From the NCBI RefSeq assembly GCF_002305895.1, contig NZ_CP022203.1, forward strand, positions 7,164,001-7,228,000: 64,000 nt of DNA, written 5' to 3'. The notes under the pieces were generated by a model. It was not told the origin of the DNA, searched no databases, and saw nothing but the letters and a program-made list of their open reading frames with translations. The translations under genes were made by a program, and so were the position numbers. The stretch comes from Corallococcus macrosporus DSM 14697. GTDB taxonomy: Bacteria; Myxococcota; Myxococcia; Myxococcales; Myxococcaceae. This document shows, piece by piece, positions 16,284 to 25,203 of this stretch (its first letter is position 1; each line of letters begins with the position of its first letter).

Positions 16284-17810
16284 TTAGACGCGGAAGTACT
16301 GAAGCGACTCCTCGCGCACGCGCCCTTCCTCCACCAGCTTCTCCAGGGTGGCCAGCGCGCTGCGCTCCGCGATGGGGTGCAACAGCGGCGGCGTGTCCGC
16401 GTAGGCCAGGGACACCACCTGCGCCAGCGTGGCGCCGCTGGGGGGCACCGACTGGAGGATGAGCGCCTCCCGCGCCGCGCGGTGGTCCAGGTACTCCTGG
16501 AGCTTCGCGGGCCCGTCTGGAATCGGCGAGCCGTGCGCCGGGTACAGCGTGCTCACGGGCCAGTCCCTCAGGCGCGCGAGCTGCGTCAGGTAGTCGCGCA
16601 TGTGGCCCTCCGGCGGGTCGATGACGATGGTCCCCACGCCGGCCACCATGTCGCCGACGACGGCCGCGCGGCTGCGCTCGTCCACGAGGCACACGTGTCC
16701 CTGGGCATGTCCCGGCGTGTGCAGCACGCGCCAGCGCTGCGGCACCGCGCCCGCAAGCTCCAGCACGTCCCCGTCCTCCAGCAGCCGCTCCACCGGGAAG
16801 TCCAACCGGTCCGCCGTGCGCGCATGGCACCACAGGGGAATGCCCAGCCGCTCCGTCACCGCGCGCGCGCCGCCCACGTGGTCACCGTGGTGATGGGTGA
16901 GCACCACGGCCACCGGCCGCAGCCCCTCCGCCTTCAGCCCCGACACCAGCGACAGCAGCTTCGCGTACTGCTTCACGTCCGCCGCGCCCGGGTCGACGAT
17001 GAGCAGCTCGCCGTTGCCCAGCACGTACGCGTTGGTGTGCGCGGCGGGCGGCAGCGTGGGCGTCTCCAGCGCCACCACGCGCACACCCTGCTGGAACTCG
17101 ATGCGCTGGGACACGTAGCCCGGGCAGAACGGAGGCGTCGCCAGGCGCGCGCGCGCGTCGGCCTCGTCCGTGAAGGTCTCCAGCACCTGGAAGGCATGCA
17201 CCGCGGGCGGGTGCAGCAGCGCCGAGCCATCCCCCCAGCGCGCCAGCGCGTCCGACGGCCTCACCCAGGCGCCTTCGGCCAGCTCCCCGGGCCACCACTC
17301 CGCCTGCGCGAACGCCGGCATCTCCACCAGGTAGAAGCGCGTGTCGAAGCGCACGGGCAGCGACGGCGGCGTCACCCACCGGCCCGCGGCCTGGAAGTCC
17401 TCCGCGTCCAGCGACAGCCCCTCATCCTTCAGCAAGGCGCCCCACCCGAGCGTCCCCGCCAGGAGCGCCTCGCGCAGCGCCGCCACCTTCACGGCGGACA
17501 GCGCCTGCGCGCCGCGGGCCACCAGCACGCCCGTCTCCTCGAAGAGCTCGCGCGCCGCGGCCGAGCGCAGCGCCGCCTCCTCTCCGCTGGCGCCCGCCAC
17601 CGGGACGTCCGCGTCGGCCGCGTCCAGCTTCCCGCCAGGGAAGGCATAGAAGCCCCCCGCGAAGCGGAGCGCCTTGCCCCGCTTCACCCAGAAGACCTCC
17701 ACGCCGTCCCCCGCGCGCCGGTACAGCAGCGCCACGGAAGAAGGCCGGGCCTCCACCGGGCTGTGGGTCAGGTCCAGGCCCAGGCCCAGACCGGGGAGAC
17801 GCTCACTCAT
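16284..17810 (-). CDS. NUDIX hydrolase - metallo-beta-lactamase fusion protein
   Basis: A 508-aa two-domain protein. Residues 1 to about 235 form a NUDIX domain with FAGGFYAFPGGKLD and RELFEETGVLV. A roughly 20-residue insertion splits the Nudix box, as in NUDT19/RP2p-type CoA or nucleotide diphosphatases. Residues from about 250 are a LACTB2-like MBL fold with THHHGDHVGG, HTPGHAQGHV, VGDMVAG and PAHGSPI, ending in a small winged helix. The ATG overlaps the stop of the HD gene (ATGA). A role in hydrolysing nucleotide, CoA or RNA substrates is inferred. The stop codon TAA is completed by the IS end. Confidence 0.85.
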   Translation of the reverse strand: MSERLPGLGLGLDLTHSPVEARPSSVALLYRRAGDGVEVFWVKRGKALRFAGGFYAFPGGKLDAADADVPVAGASGEEAALRSAAARELFEETGVLVARGAQALSAVKVAALREALLAGTLGWGALLKDEGLSLDAEDFQAAGRWVTPPSLPVRFDTRFYLVEMPAFAQAEWWPGELAEGAWVRPSDALARWGDGSALLHPPAVHAFQVLETFTDEADARARLATPPFCPGYVSQRIEFQQGVRVVALETPTLPPAAHTNAYVLGNGELLIVDPGAADVKQYAKLLSLVSGLKAEGLRPVAVVLTHHHGDHVGGARAVTERLGIPLWCHARTADRLDFPVERLLEDGDVLELAGAVPQRWRVLHTPGHAQGHVCLVDERSRAAVVGDMVAGVGTIVIDPPEGHMRDYLTQLARLRDWPVSTLYPAHGSPIPDGPAKLQEYLDHRAAREALILQSVPPSGATLAQVVSLAYADTPPLLHPIAERSALATLEKLVEEGRVREESLQYFRV

Positions 17811-19102
17811 GATTCCACCGCCTGGCCGAGGACCCGGCCCATCAAGTCGTGCGCCCTGTCCGCCTGGTCCGGCCGGACATAGAGCCGGACGAGCCGCACC
17901 GCGCCACTGTAGCGTTGATACAGCGGCGTGTAGCGCGCCACCTCCGTCAGCCGGCCGGTGGAGGCGTCGATGATGTACAGGCTCGGCCCCCGGCCGGACG
18001 GCCCGGAGGTGTACTTGCTGAGCACGTTCTGGGACTCGACGACGTAGTGGTCGAACTTGTGGGACACCAGCGCGCTGCGCAGCACGTCCAAGTCGTAGCC
18101 CGTGTCCCGCTCGGTGAACTGCGCCAGCAGCTTGTAGCCCTGCCGCCGGCTGATGCGCTGGGCCCACGGGTTCTTGGAGCGGCGCAGCGTGTACCAGAGC
18201 GCCGAGTCGTCACAGAGCAGGAACTCCTCCGGGTCCGCGGGAATCTCGAACTCGCCGGGCGACTCCTCGTAGTAGCGCCGCAGCATGTAGTCGAAGTTCA
18301 CCGACGTGTGGTGCAGGTAGACCGACACGAACATGTGGTAGCGGCTGAGGAGGAAGTCCTCGAAGGCGAAGGCCGCCGCTCGGCTGAGCGCGAGGTACGC
18401 GCACCCGTCCTTCAACGCGGGGTTGAGGTTGCTGACAATCCAATCCATGTCGTACCGGCCGTAGTTGACCCCTGTATAGAAGGAGTCGCGCAGCAGGTAG
18501 TCCATGCGGTCCGCGTCCAGCTCACCGGAGACGATGGCGCGCAGCAGCGGCGTCCAGTCCACGCCCTGGTGGGTGAAGCCCGGGTCCTTCGGCGGCTTCG
18601 CCCCCGTCACCAGCGCCACCGCCGCCATGGGCGTAATCCCCAGGTCGCCGAAGTGCTTCTCGATGATGGGCGTCAGGGAGCTGTCGAGCAGGATCTTCGC
18701 GGTATAGTCCTCGTGCGTGGCCAGCTCCCCCTCGGCCGTGCCGTCCAGCCAGGATGGCAGGCGCAGGAGCGAGCGCTTCGGGGCGATGCGCTCCGAGGCA
18801 TGGGACAGGGGCATGTGCCCCAGGTCATGGCAGAGCACCGCCAGCCGCACCGCCGCGCAGAAGCGCTCCCGCACGTCCTCCGGCAGCGACGAGCGCGCGG
18901 CCACCGCGCCGAACACCCGCGAGGCGACATGCATGGCGCCCAGGGAGTGGATGTGCCGCGTGTGCGTGGCCCCCGGAAAGGCCAGGTCCCCGAAGCCGAG
19001 CTGCCGGACATAGCGCAGCCGCTGGTAGTGGCGGCTGTCGATGACGGCCTTCTCGGGGTCGCTGACCGGGATGGTGCCGTGGATGGGGTCACGGATGCGC
19101 AT
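17807..19102 (-). CDS. HD-domain phosphohydrolase (dNTPase-like)
   Basis: A 431-aa metal-dependent phosphohydrolase. The HD signature appears as HTRHIHSLGAMHVA, CHDLGHMPLSHASE (His-Asp pair) and VSGELDADRMDYLLRDSFYTGVNYG, the pattern shared with SAMHD1 and bacterial YdhJ-like proteins. MRIRDPIHGTIPVSDPEKAVIDS is the usual N-terminus, so the start was set at 19102, which has GGAAAGGG upstream, rather than at 19147. It is first in a coupled pair with the NUDIX-MBL gene, hinting at joint nucleotide clean-up. The substrate is not determinable. Confidence 0.88.
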   Translation of the reverse strand: MRIRDPIHGTIPVSDPEKAVIDSRHYQRLRYVRQLGFGDLAFPGATHTRHIHSLGAMHVASRVFGAVAARSSLPEDVRERFCAAVRLAVLCHDLGHMPLSHASERIAPKRSLLRLPSWLDGTAEGELATHEDYTAKILLDSSLTPIIEKHFGDLGITPMAAVALVTGAKPPKDPGFTHQGVDWTPLLRAIVSGELDADRMDYLLRDSFYTGVNYGRYDMDWIVSNLNPALKDGCAYLALSRAAAFAFEDFLLSRYHMFVSVYLHHTSVNFDYMLRRYYEESPGEFEIPADPEEFLLCDDSALWYTLRRSKNPWAQRISRRQGYKLLAQFTERDTGYDLDVLRSALVSHKFDHYVVESQNVLSKYTSGPSGRGPSLYIIDASTGRLTEVARYTPLYQRYSGAVRLVRLYVRPDQADRAHDLMGRVLGQAVES

Positions 19103-19236
19103 GATTCCCTTTCCATACTCCTGGATACCCCCTCGGGACGTCATCAAACGTACCGCGAACCTCTCCGGGGGGCAGCCGGCCTCACGTGCGGACTGTGATG
19201 GAGGCAGGGGACGTGGTAACCCTCCGCCACCACCGA

Positions 19237-20316
19237 ATGCACATCATCCTGCTGCACAACCGCGACCACGACCTCCTCGAGGACGACCCTGGGCGGGAGG
19301 CCCGGGAGGATGTGGTCCGCGTCGTCTCCTCGCTGGCGGACGCCCTCAACCAGGGCGACACCCTGGCCGAGCCGCTCGCCATCGAAGGGGACCGGCTCGA
19401 CTTCGTGGACACGCTGCGCCGGCGCCAGCCGGACCTGGTCGTCAACCTCTGCGAGTCCCTGGCGGCCGACAGCCGCGGGGAGATGGCGGTGCCCTGCCTG
19501 CTGGACGCGCTGGGGCTGGCCTATACGGGCTCGTCCGCGCTGTCCCTGGGCCTGGCCCTGCACAAGCCCAAGGCGAAGGAGGTCCTCACCGCGCGCGGCG
19601 TGTCCACCCCGCCCTTCCGCGTGGTGGAGCGCCTGGAGGACGCGCTGGCGGTGGACCTGCCCTGGCCCCTCATCGTCAAGCCCGCGCGCGAGGACGCCAG
19701 CATGGGCGTGACGTCGGAGTCCGTGGTGCACGAGCGCGCCGCCCTGGTCCGCGCCTGTGACGCGGTGCTCCGCGAGTTCCATCAGCCCGCCCTGGTGGAG
19801 CAGTTCATCCCCGGGCGTGAAATCTATGTGCCGCTGCTCGGCAACCAGCCGCGCCGGGCGCTGCCCCTGACGGAAATCGTCTTCGGCCGTACGTTCGAGG
19901 ACAGACCCAACATCGTCTCCTACAACGCGAAGTGGGAGGCGGCGTCGGCGGAGTACCGGGACACCACCAGCGGATTGTGCCGGCTGGACGCGAACCTGGA
20001 GTCCCGTTGCGTGCAGGTTGCGCTGGAAGCCTTTGCAGCACTGGACTGTCAGGACTATGGACGGGTCGACCTCCGGGTGTCTCCGGAGGGCGTGCCCTAC
20101 GTCATCGACATCAACCCCAACTGTGACCTCCACCCGAGCGCGGGGTTCGCCAAGGCCGCCCTGGCCGCCGGCATGGACTACCCGGCCCTGGCGTCCCGGC
20201 TCGTGGAGGTCGCGCTCGAGAGAGCACATGGACATCCGTCCCATCGAAGAAAAGGACCGGGCGCCGATCGCCGCGCTGATTCGAAAGATCGAAACCTTCT
20301 CGCCGCAGGAGGTTGA
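19237..20316 (+). CDS. D-Ala-D-Ala ligase-like ATP-grasp protein
   Basis: About 359 aa with the ATP-grasp fold. The N-terminus (IILLHNRDHDLL) and VVNLCESLAADSRGEMAVPCLLDALG resemble the Ddl substrate domain. LIVKPAREDASMGVT and VEQFIPGREIYVPLLG form the nucleotide clamp. YGRVDLRVSPEGVPYVIDINPNCDLHP carries the Mg-binding Asp and Asn. The start could instead be 19198. The last 29 residues are encoded over the next gene's start and look like read-through rather than domain. It is probably not the housekeeping Ddl; it may ligate a small amino acid or peptide. Confidence 0.8.
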   Translation: MHIILLHNRDHDLLEDDPGREAREDVVRVVSSLADALNQGDTLAEPLAIEGDRLDFVDTLRRRQPDLVVNLCESLAADSRGEMAVPCLLDALGLAYTGSSALSLGLALHKPKAKEVLTARGVSTPPFRVVERLEDALAVDLPWPLIVKPAREDASMGVTSESVVHERAALVRACDAVLREFHQPALVEQFIPGREIYVPLLGNQPRRALPLTEIVFGRTFEDRPNIVSYNAKWEAASAEYRDTTSGLCRLDANLESRCVQVALEAFAALDCQDYGRVDLRVSPEGVPYVIDINPNCDLHPSAGFAKAALAAGMDYPALASRLVEVALERAHGHPSHRRKGPGADRRADSKDRNLLAAGG

Positions 20317-20695
20317 GGTCGCCACCGACCTGGCGAACACCACGCTCACGCCGGGCAACACGGACTACGCCATCATCGTCGCGGACCGGGACGGCGAGCT
20401 GGTGGGCTACATCTGCTACGGCCCCACGCCGATGACGGAGGACACCTACGACTTGTATTGGATTGCGTCCTCACCGGAAGTTCGCGGCCAGGGCGTAGGC
20501 GCGGCGCTGGTGTCCGCCATGGAGGGTGACTTGCGCCGCCGCAACGGGCGCCTCATCCGCGTGGAGACGAGCGCCACCGAGGCCTACGGCCCCACGCGCG
20601 GCTTCTATGCCTCCATGAAGTACGGCGAGGAGGCCCGCATCCGGGATTTCTACAAGGTGGGGGACGACCTCATCATCCTCACCAAGCGGCTGTAG
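20228..20695 (+). CDS. GNAT family N-acetyltransferase
   Basis: A 155-aa acetyltransferase with the GNAT motif A in LYWIASSPEVRGQGVGAALVSAME (acetyl-CoA pyrophosphate loop RGQGVG) and a motif B-like YGPTRGFYASMKYGEEARIRDFY. Its start lies 89 bp inside the ATP-grasp gene, so the two proteins are translationally coupled and probably act in one pathway, for example ligation followed by acetylation of an amino compound. The acceptor is unknown. Confidence 0.85.
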   Translation: MDIRPIEEKDRAPIAALIRKIETFSPQEVEVATDLANTTLTPGNTDYAIIVADRDGELVGYICYGPTPMTEDTYDLYWIASSPEVRGQGVGAALVSAMEGDLRRRNGRLIRVETSATEAYGPTRGFYASMKYGEEARIRDFYKVGDDLIILTKRL

Positions 20696-20731
20696 TCCGC
20701 GCTCCGCCGGGCCGGGCGGGTGAAGACAAGA

Positions 20732-20755
20732 GCCCCTTCCCTCGTTAGAAGGGGC
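20732..20755 (+). promoter_or_regulatory. Hairpin covering the ribosome site of the transglutaminase gene
   Basis: GCCCCTTC (20732-20739) pairs perfectly with GAAGGGGC (20748-20755) over an 8-nt loop, 3 nt before the ATG at 20759. The 3' arm contains the only Shine-Dalgarno-like bases (AAGGGG), so folding would hide the ribosome site. It could also end transcription from the upstream GNAT gene, although no T-run follows. Confidence 0.45.
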
Positions 20756-20758
20756 ACG

Positions 20759-22258
20759 ATGACTCGCACGCACCGACCGACCTTGCTGCCCCTCGTGTCC
20801 CTGTGCGCCCTGCTGGTGGGCGCACCGTCCGCGCTCGCGAGGGCGCCCGCCCCCGCGGCCAGGGCCACCGCCGCGCGGGCCGCCGTCTCGGACGTGGTGA
20901 AGGCCGCCCGTCCCAAGGGCGGCGAGTACTTCGGCCTCTACCTCATGGACAAGAAGGTCGGCTGGCTCTTCACCGACCTGGAGCTGCTGCCGGGGGAGCC
21001 CGCGCGGGTGAAGACGACCAACCAGCTCGTCTTCAAGGCCATGGTGGGCTCGCGCGTGTCGGAGCGCATGCACCACGAGGAGCGCTTCTACGAAGCGAAG
21101 CCCGGCGGAAAGCTGCTCTCCTTCGTGGTGAAGCAGACGGGGGACGGCGGCACGCAGACGCTGGAGGGCACCGCCACCGCGGACGGCTTCCAGGTGGTGC
21201 GCAAGCGGCCGAACCTCGCCGACGAGACGCTGCCCAGGCTGCCCCCCGCGAAGGAGCGCGTGGAGGACGCGGACCCGCCGCGCGTGGCGCTGCTGCGCAA
21301 GGCGAAGGTGACGGGCACCTCGCTGGACGGAATGGACCTGGAGTCCTACGGCATCACCACCACCGTGCAGCCCGAGGAGCAGCGGGTCATCAACGGCGTG
21401 AAGGTGAAGCTGGGCAAGGCCGTCACCGTCTCCGAGAAGGAGAAGGTCCCCGTCACCTCCTACGTCACCCAGCGCGGGGAGATGGTGCTGGTGGACTACG
21501 GCACGACGATGCAGGCCCGGAAGGAGACGGAAGCCATCGCGAAGCGGCTGGACCTGGTGGAGGTGTTCGGCCTCACCCGCGTGGTGCTCCCCAAGCCGCT
21601 GCCGGACTCCGCGCGCACGGTGCCCGGCCACGTCACCCTGGTGGTGAAGGGCCTGCCGGCGAAGTTCCAGGAGCAGACGTACCGGCAGCGGTTCAAGCCC
21701 CTGCCGGACGGCAGCGTGGAGGTGACGCTGTCCGCCGCCGCGCCCAGGACGCGCAAGCCCCTGCCGCTGAAGGACCCGGAGGGCGGGGAGAACCTCAAGT
21801 CCACCCTGATGGTGGAGAGCGACGCGCCCGCCATCCGCGCGCTGGCGAAGCAGCTCGTGGGGACGGAGAAGGACGCGTACCGCATCGCCCAGAAGGTGAA
21901 CGCCTGGGTGTACGCCAACCTGGAGAAGGACTACGGCGCCAGCGCGGACCGGGCCACCGACGTGCTGCGCCAGAAGAAGGGCGACTGCACGGAGCACTCG
22001 CTGTTGTCGGTGGCGCTGCTGCGCGCGGCGGGGGTGCCCGCCCGGCGCGTGGACGGCGTCATCTACATGGTGAACCAGGACGGCGTGCCCGCCTACTACT
22101 GGCACGAATGGGTGGAGGCCTTCGTGGGCGAGTGGACCCAGTTGGACCCCACCTTCAACCAGCCGGTGGCGGACGCCACGCACTTCGCCTTCGGCAAGGA
22201 AGGCAACGCCGAAATCACGCCGCTCATCGGCGCGCTGAAGGTGACGGCCGTCAAGTGA
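20759..22258 (+). CDS. Secreted transglutaminase-like domain protein
   Basis: A 499-aa protein with a Sec signal peptide (LLPLVSLCALLVGAPSALA). The long N-terminal region is beta-rich and unassigned. From about residue 375 it has a transglutaminase/protease fold with Cys in KKGDCTEHSLL (about 408), His in YYWHEWVEAF (about 448) and Asp in WTQLDPTF (about 462). The triad is complete, so it may be an active thiol enzyme acting on envelope proteins or peptides. The start at 20759 was chosen for the signal peptide. It ends at a strong terminator hairpin shared with the convergent gene. Confidence 0.83.
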   Translation: MTRTHRPTLLPLVSLCALLVGAPSALARAPAPAARATAARAAVSDVVKAARPKGGEYFGLYLMDKKVGWLFTDLELLPGEPARVKTTNQLVFKAMVGSRVSERMHHEERFYEAKPGGKLLSFVVKQTGDGGTQTLEGTATADGFQVVRKRPNLADETLPRLPPAKERVEDADPPRVALLRKAKVTGTSLDGMDLESYGITTTVQPEEQRVINGVKVKLGKAVTVSEKEKVPVTSYVTQRGEMVLVDYGTTMQARKETEAIAKRLDLVEVFGLTRVVLPKPLPDSARTVPGHVTLVVKGLPAKFQEQTYRQRFKPLPDGSVEVTLSAAAPRTRKPLPLKDPEGGENLKSTLMVESDAPAIRALAKQLVGTEKDAYRIAQKVNAWVYANLEKDYGASADRATDVLRQKKGDCTEHSLLSVALLRAAGVPARRVDGVIYMVNQDGVPAYYWHEWVEAFVGEWTQLDPTFNQPVADATHFAFGKEGNAEITPLIGALKVTAVK

Positions 22259-22267
22259 GGCCGTCCC

Positions 22268-22295
22268 CACCGGCCCCTGTCTTCAGGGGCCGGTG
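22268..22295. terminator. Bidirectional hairpin terminator
   Basis: CACCGGCCCCTG (22268-22279) and CAGGGGCCGGTG (22284-22295) form a perfect 12-bp stem with the loop TCTT. It lies between the convergent transglutaminase and DUF255 genes and overlaps the stop codon of the latter. No U-tract follows on either strand, so it is a GC-stem type of transcript end. Confidence 0.6.
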
Positions 22296-24373
22296 AGCGC
22301 CGCCAGCCGCTGGGCCAGCACGTCCGGCTCGGTGACGGGCAGCTCGCAGACGAAGCCCCGGCACAGGTAGGCGGCGGCGCGGCCCTTCACCGGCTCCCGG
22401 CCCTCGAAGGTGGCCTGCAGCAGCGCGGGCACCGGCTGCCCCGGCGCCTTCCACGACAAGGCCACGGTGGGCGCGAAGGCGTGGTCCACGGCGGCGCACA
22501 GCGGCGCCACGTCGTCGGAGGCGCCCGCCACGGTGACGGCCGCCGCGCCCTCCAGCAGCGCGTCCGCGGCCAGCCCCAGGTAGCCATAGCCCATGGCGTT
22601 GCGCACCAGCCCCTCGCGCATCCGCGCCACGTAGCGCTCCGGCAGCTCCAGGTGCTGCTTGTCCCCGGTGAGCGCCGCCAGCTCCACCTGCGCCTCCGTC
22701 ATCGTGGACGCGCCGGACGGGGAGGCGTTGTCGAAGAGGCCATACGTCGCCACCACCAGGTCCTTCTGTCCCCGGGGCGCCGTGAGGTACGCCGCCTTCT
22801 CCGCGTCCCAGAAGAGCGCCACGGCCCTGCGCACCAGCGCGTCCGCCGCCTCCAGGTACTTCACGTCGAAGGTGGCCTGGTAGAGCGCGGTGAGGCCCGA
22901 GGCCAGGTCGCCGTAGTCCTCCAGGAAGCCGTCGATGCGCGCCTGCCCTTCCTGGTACGAGCGCGCCAGCCGCGTGCCGTCCCACGCCTTCGCCAGCACG
23001 AAGTCCGCGGCCTCCGCCGCCCAGGTCGCCCATTCGGGCCGCTCGAAGACGCGCGCGGCCAGCGCGAGCCCGCGAATCATCAGCCCGTTCCACCCCGACA
23101 GCAGCTTGTCGTCCCGGCCCGGCTTCACCCGCCGCTCCCGCGCCTCGAAGAGCGTCTGGCGCGCGGCGGCCAGCTCGCGCGCCACCGCGTCCTCGGACAG
23201 CCCGCGCTCGCGCGCCAGCTCCGCCACCGGCACCACCACCTCCAGCACCGTGGCGCCGTGCTCGAAGTTGCCCTCGGGCTTGATGCCGAAGTGGCGCAGC
23301 ACCAGCTCCGCCTGGGCCTCCGGCAGCGCCGCGCGGACCTCCTCCGGACGCCAGACGAAGAACTTCCCCTCCTCGCCCTCGCTGTCCGCGTCCTGCGCCG
23401 CGTAGAAGCCGCCGCCCGCGTCGGTCATCTCGCGGCGCACGTACGCCACCGTCTCCTCCACCACCTTGCGCCACAGCGGACGCGGCTCCACCTGCTGCGC
23501 CTGCGCGTAGAGGTGCAGGAGCTGCGCGTTGTCGTAGAGCATCTTCTCGAAGTGGGGCACCCGCCAGCGCGCGTCCACCGAGTACCGGTGGAAGCCGCCG
23601 CCCAACTGGTCATAGATGCCGCCCAGCGCCATGCGCTCCAGCGTCAGGAACACCGCGTCCTTCAGGGGCGCGCCGCCGCCACGACGCCACGCCCGCAGCA
23701 TCAGCGCGAAGTTCATCGGGTTGGGGAACTTGGGCGCGCCGCCAAAGCCACCGTGCGCCGGGTCCACCTGCTTCGCCATCCCCTGCCCCATGGCCACCAC
23801 GTCCGCGGCCGTCAGCGCGGACGGCGCGGCGTCCAGGCCGTAGGTGGCCAGCTCCCCGAGCCCCTCCTCGAACTGCGCCGCCTGCCGCTGCACCTCGTCC
23901 TGCTTGTTCTCCCACGCGTCCCGCAGCGCGCCGAGCAGCCGCGGGAAGCCAGGGCGGCCATAGCGGTCCTGCGGCGGGAAGTAGGTGCCGCCGTAGAAGG
24001 GCTTCAAGTCGGGCGTGAGGAACACCGTGAGCGGCCAGCCGCCGCCCTGCCCCATGAGCTGCACCACGCCTTGATAAATCTGGTCCAGGTCCGGCCGCTC
24101 CTCGCGGTCCACCTTGATGTTGATGAAGCCCTCGTTCATCAGCCGGGCCGTCTCCGGCGACTCGAACGATTCGTGCGCCATGACGTGGCACCAGTGGCAC
24201 GCCGAGTAGCCCACGGAGAGCAGGATGGGCTTGTTCTCCGCCTTCGCCCGCGCGAGCGCTTCCTCCCCCCAGGGGAACCAGTCCACGGGGTTGTGCGCGT
24301 GTTGACGCAGGTACGGTGAGGGCTCTCGGGCCAGCCGGTTGGAAGTGTCAGGTGACGCGGGGGGCGTGGCCAT
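22283..24373 (-). CDS. Thioredoxin-domain protein, DUF255/YyaL family
   Basis: A 696-aa cytoplasmic protein of the DUF255 (SPATA20/YyaL) family. It begins with the conserved [24 protein letters not shown] region and a thioredoxin-like domain with Cys59-x-x-Cys62 ([14 protein letters not shown]). [14 protein letters not shown] and [11 protein letters not shown] follow. Residues beyond about 200 form an alpha-toroid resembling N-acylglucosamine epimerases. The biochemical role is not established. The start at 24373 has GGAGCCGCC upstream; the longer frame to 24502 is not conserved. Converges on the transglutaminase gene. Confidence 0.9.
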   Translation of the reverse strand: MATPPASPDTSNRLAREPSPYLRQHAHNPVDWFPWGEEALARAKAENKPILLSVGYSACHWCHVMAHESFESPETARLMNEGFINIKVDREERPDLDQIYQGVVQLMGQGGGWPLTVFLTPDLKPFYGGTYFPPQDRYGRPGFPRLLGALRDAWENKQDEVQRQAAQFEEGLGELATYGLDAAPSALTAADVVAMGQGMAKQVDPAHGGFGGAPKFPNPMNFALMLRAWRRGGGAPLKDAVFLTLERMALGGIYDQLGGGFHRYSVDARWRVPHFEKMLYDNAQLLHLYAQAQQVEPRPLWRKVVEETVAYVRREMTDAGGGFYAAQDADSEGEEGKFFVWRPEEVRAALPEAQAELVLRHFGIKPEGNFEHGATVLEVVVPVAELARERGLSEDAVARELAAARQTLFEARERRVKPGRDDKLLSGWNGLMIRGLALAARVFERPEWATWAAEAADFVLAKAWDGTRLARSYQEGQARIDGFLEDYGDLASGLTALYQATFDVKYLEAADALVRRAVALFWDAEKAAYLTAPRGQKDLVVATYGLFDNASPSGASTMTEAQVELAALTGDKQHLELPERYVARMREGLVRNAMGYGYLGLAADALLEGAAAVTVAGASDDVAPLCAAVDHAFAPTVALSWKAPGQPVPALLQATFEGREPVKGRAAAYLCRGFVCELPVTEPDVLAQRLAALTGP

Positions 24374-24492
24374 TGGCGGCTCCAGGAAAGGACCTGCGGT
24401 CGAGATACGAACCCGCGTGAAGGGGGGCAAGCCGAAAGCACGGGAGGGACGCTGGTCAACAGAGCGGCGGACGGGCCACGTCGCGAGCGTCG

Positions 24493-25203
24493 CTATCCCC
24501 ACCGGCGATGACGCGCCCGGAACAGGCCGTCATACATGCCCAGGAAGAGGTGCCCACCCAGCGCCAGTCCCTGCTCAATCTCGACCGCCGCCCCGGCGTC
24601 CGTCCCATAGGGCGCGTCGAGCTGCTGGTAGAAGCCCTCCGCGTGTTGCTCGTCGAGGTCCGCGTGCGTGGGGTAGTGCACCACCTCGCCCGCCCCGAGC
24701 CAGCCGCGCGCGACGATGCCGCGCCCCAGCTCCAGGGAGATGCCGCTGAACAGGTCCTCGATGATGCCGAACACGGCCAGCCCGGTGAGCGGCCCCTCGA
24801 ACGCGGAGATGCCCGTCAGCGCGACGTTGAAGGCACGCACCTCCGGCCACGGCACATGCTGCTCCACGCGGGCCGGGGCCACGCCCAGGCGCGAGAGGAG
24901 CAGCCGGAACGTGCGCTCATGCCCCTGCGCCAGCGCGCCGCGCCCGTGCTCGTCGAAGATGTTCTCCACCAGCGGCAACCGCTGGGCGGAAGTCGGCAGC
25001 CGGCTGGCGAGCATCGCCATGGGCCTGGGGAAGTGCGCCACCGCGGCGAGGAACTGGAGCTGCGTCTCGACGAAGTCCTCCCGCGAGAAGGAGCCCTCCC
25101 GCAGGGCGCGAAGATAGGGCAGCTCCAGCGCGCTCCACTCCGCCTTGAGACTGGCGATGTGCTGCCGCAGCTTCAGATTTCGGACGAGGGAAGGTGCACC
25201 CAT
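24493..25203 (-). CDS. Heme-oxygenase-like diiron protein (HDO, TenA/PqqC fold)
   Basis: A 236-aa all-helical protein with the iron-binding pattern of heme-oxygenase-like diiron oxidases such as UndA, BesC and Szn[10 protein letters not shown] (Glu and His near residues 80-87), a mid helix [16 protein letters not shown], and a late [13 protein letters not shown] helix give His, Asp and His. Known members cleave or oxidise fatty acids or amino acids using O2. Its start lies 31 bp inside the GNAT-like gene, making it third in the DUF3419 operon. The substrate is unknown; neighbouring lipid genes favour an acyl substrate. Confidence 0.75.
   Translation of the reverse strand: MGAPSLVRNLKLRQHIASLKAEWSALELPYLRALREGSFSREDFVETQLQFLAAVAHFPRPMAMLASRLPTSAQRLPLVENIFDEHGRGALAQGHERTFRLLLSRLGVAPARVEQHVPWPEVRAFNVALTGISAFEGPLTGLAVFGIIEDLFSGISLELGRGIVARGWLGAGEVVHYPTHADLDEQHAEGFYQQLDAPYGTDAGAAVEIEQGLALGGHLFLGMYDGLFRARHRRWG

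Larger units (their letters stand above)
15178..16286 (+). mobile_element. IS630-family insertion sequence
   Basis: A complete element of about 1.1 kb. The ends are inverted repeats: left TAAACCGCCTCGACGA from 15178, and the same 16 bases read on the minus strand from 16286, with 25 of 27 matching overall. The outermost TA at each end (15178-15179 and 16285-16286) is the expected TA target duplication of IS630/Tc1. Inside are two overlapping transposase frames. It landed in the shared stop codons of two convergent genes and left both reading frames terminated. Near-perfect ends suggest a recent, possibly active copy. Confidence 0.93.

Noticed and set aside
19237-20316. Housekeeping D-alanine--D-alanine ligase (ddl)
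   Set aside because: The fold is right, but coupling to a GNAT gene and absence of mur/fts neighbours make a specialised ATP-grasp ligase likelier, so the symbol was withheld.
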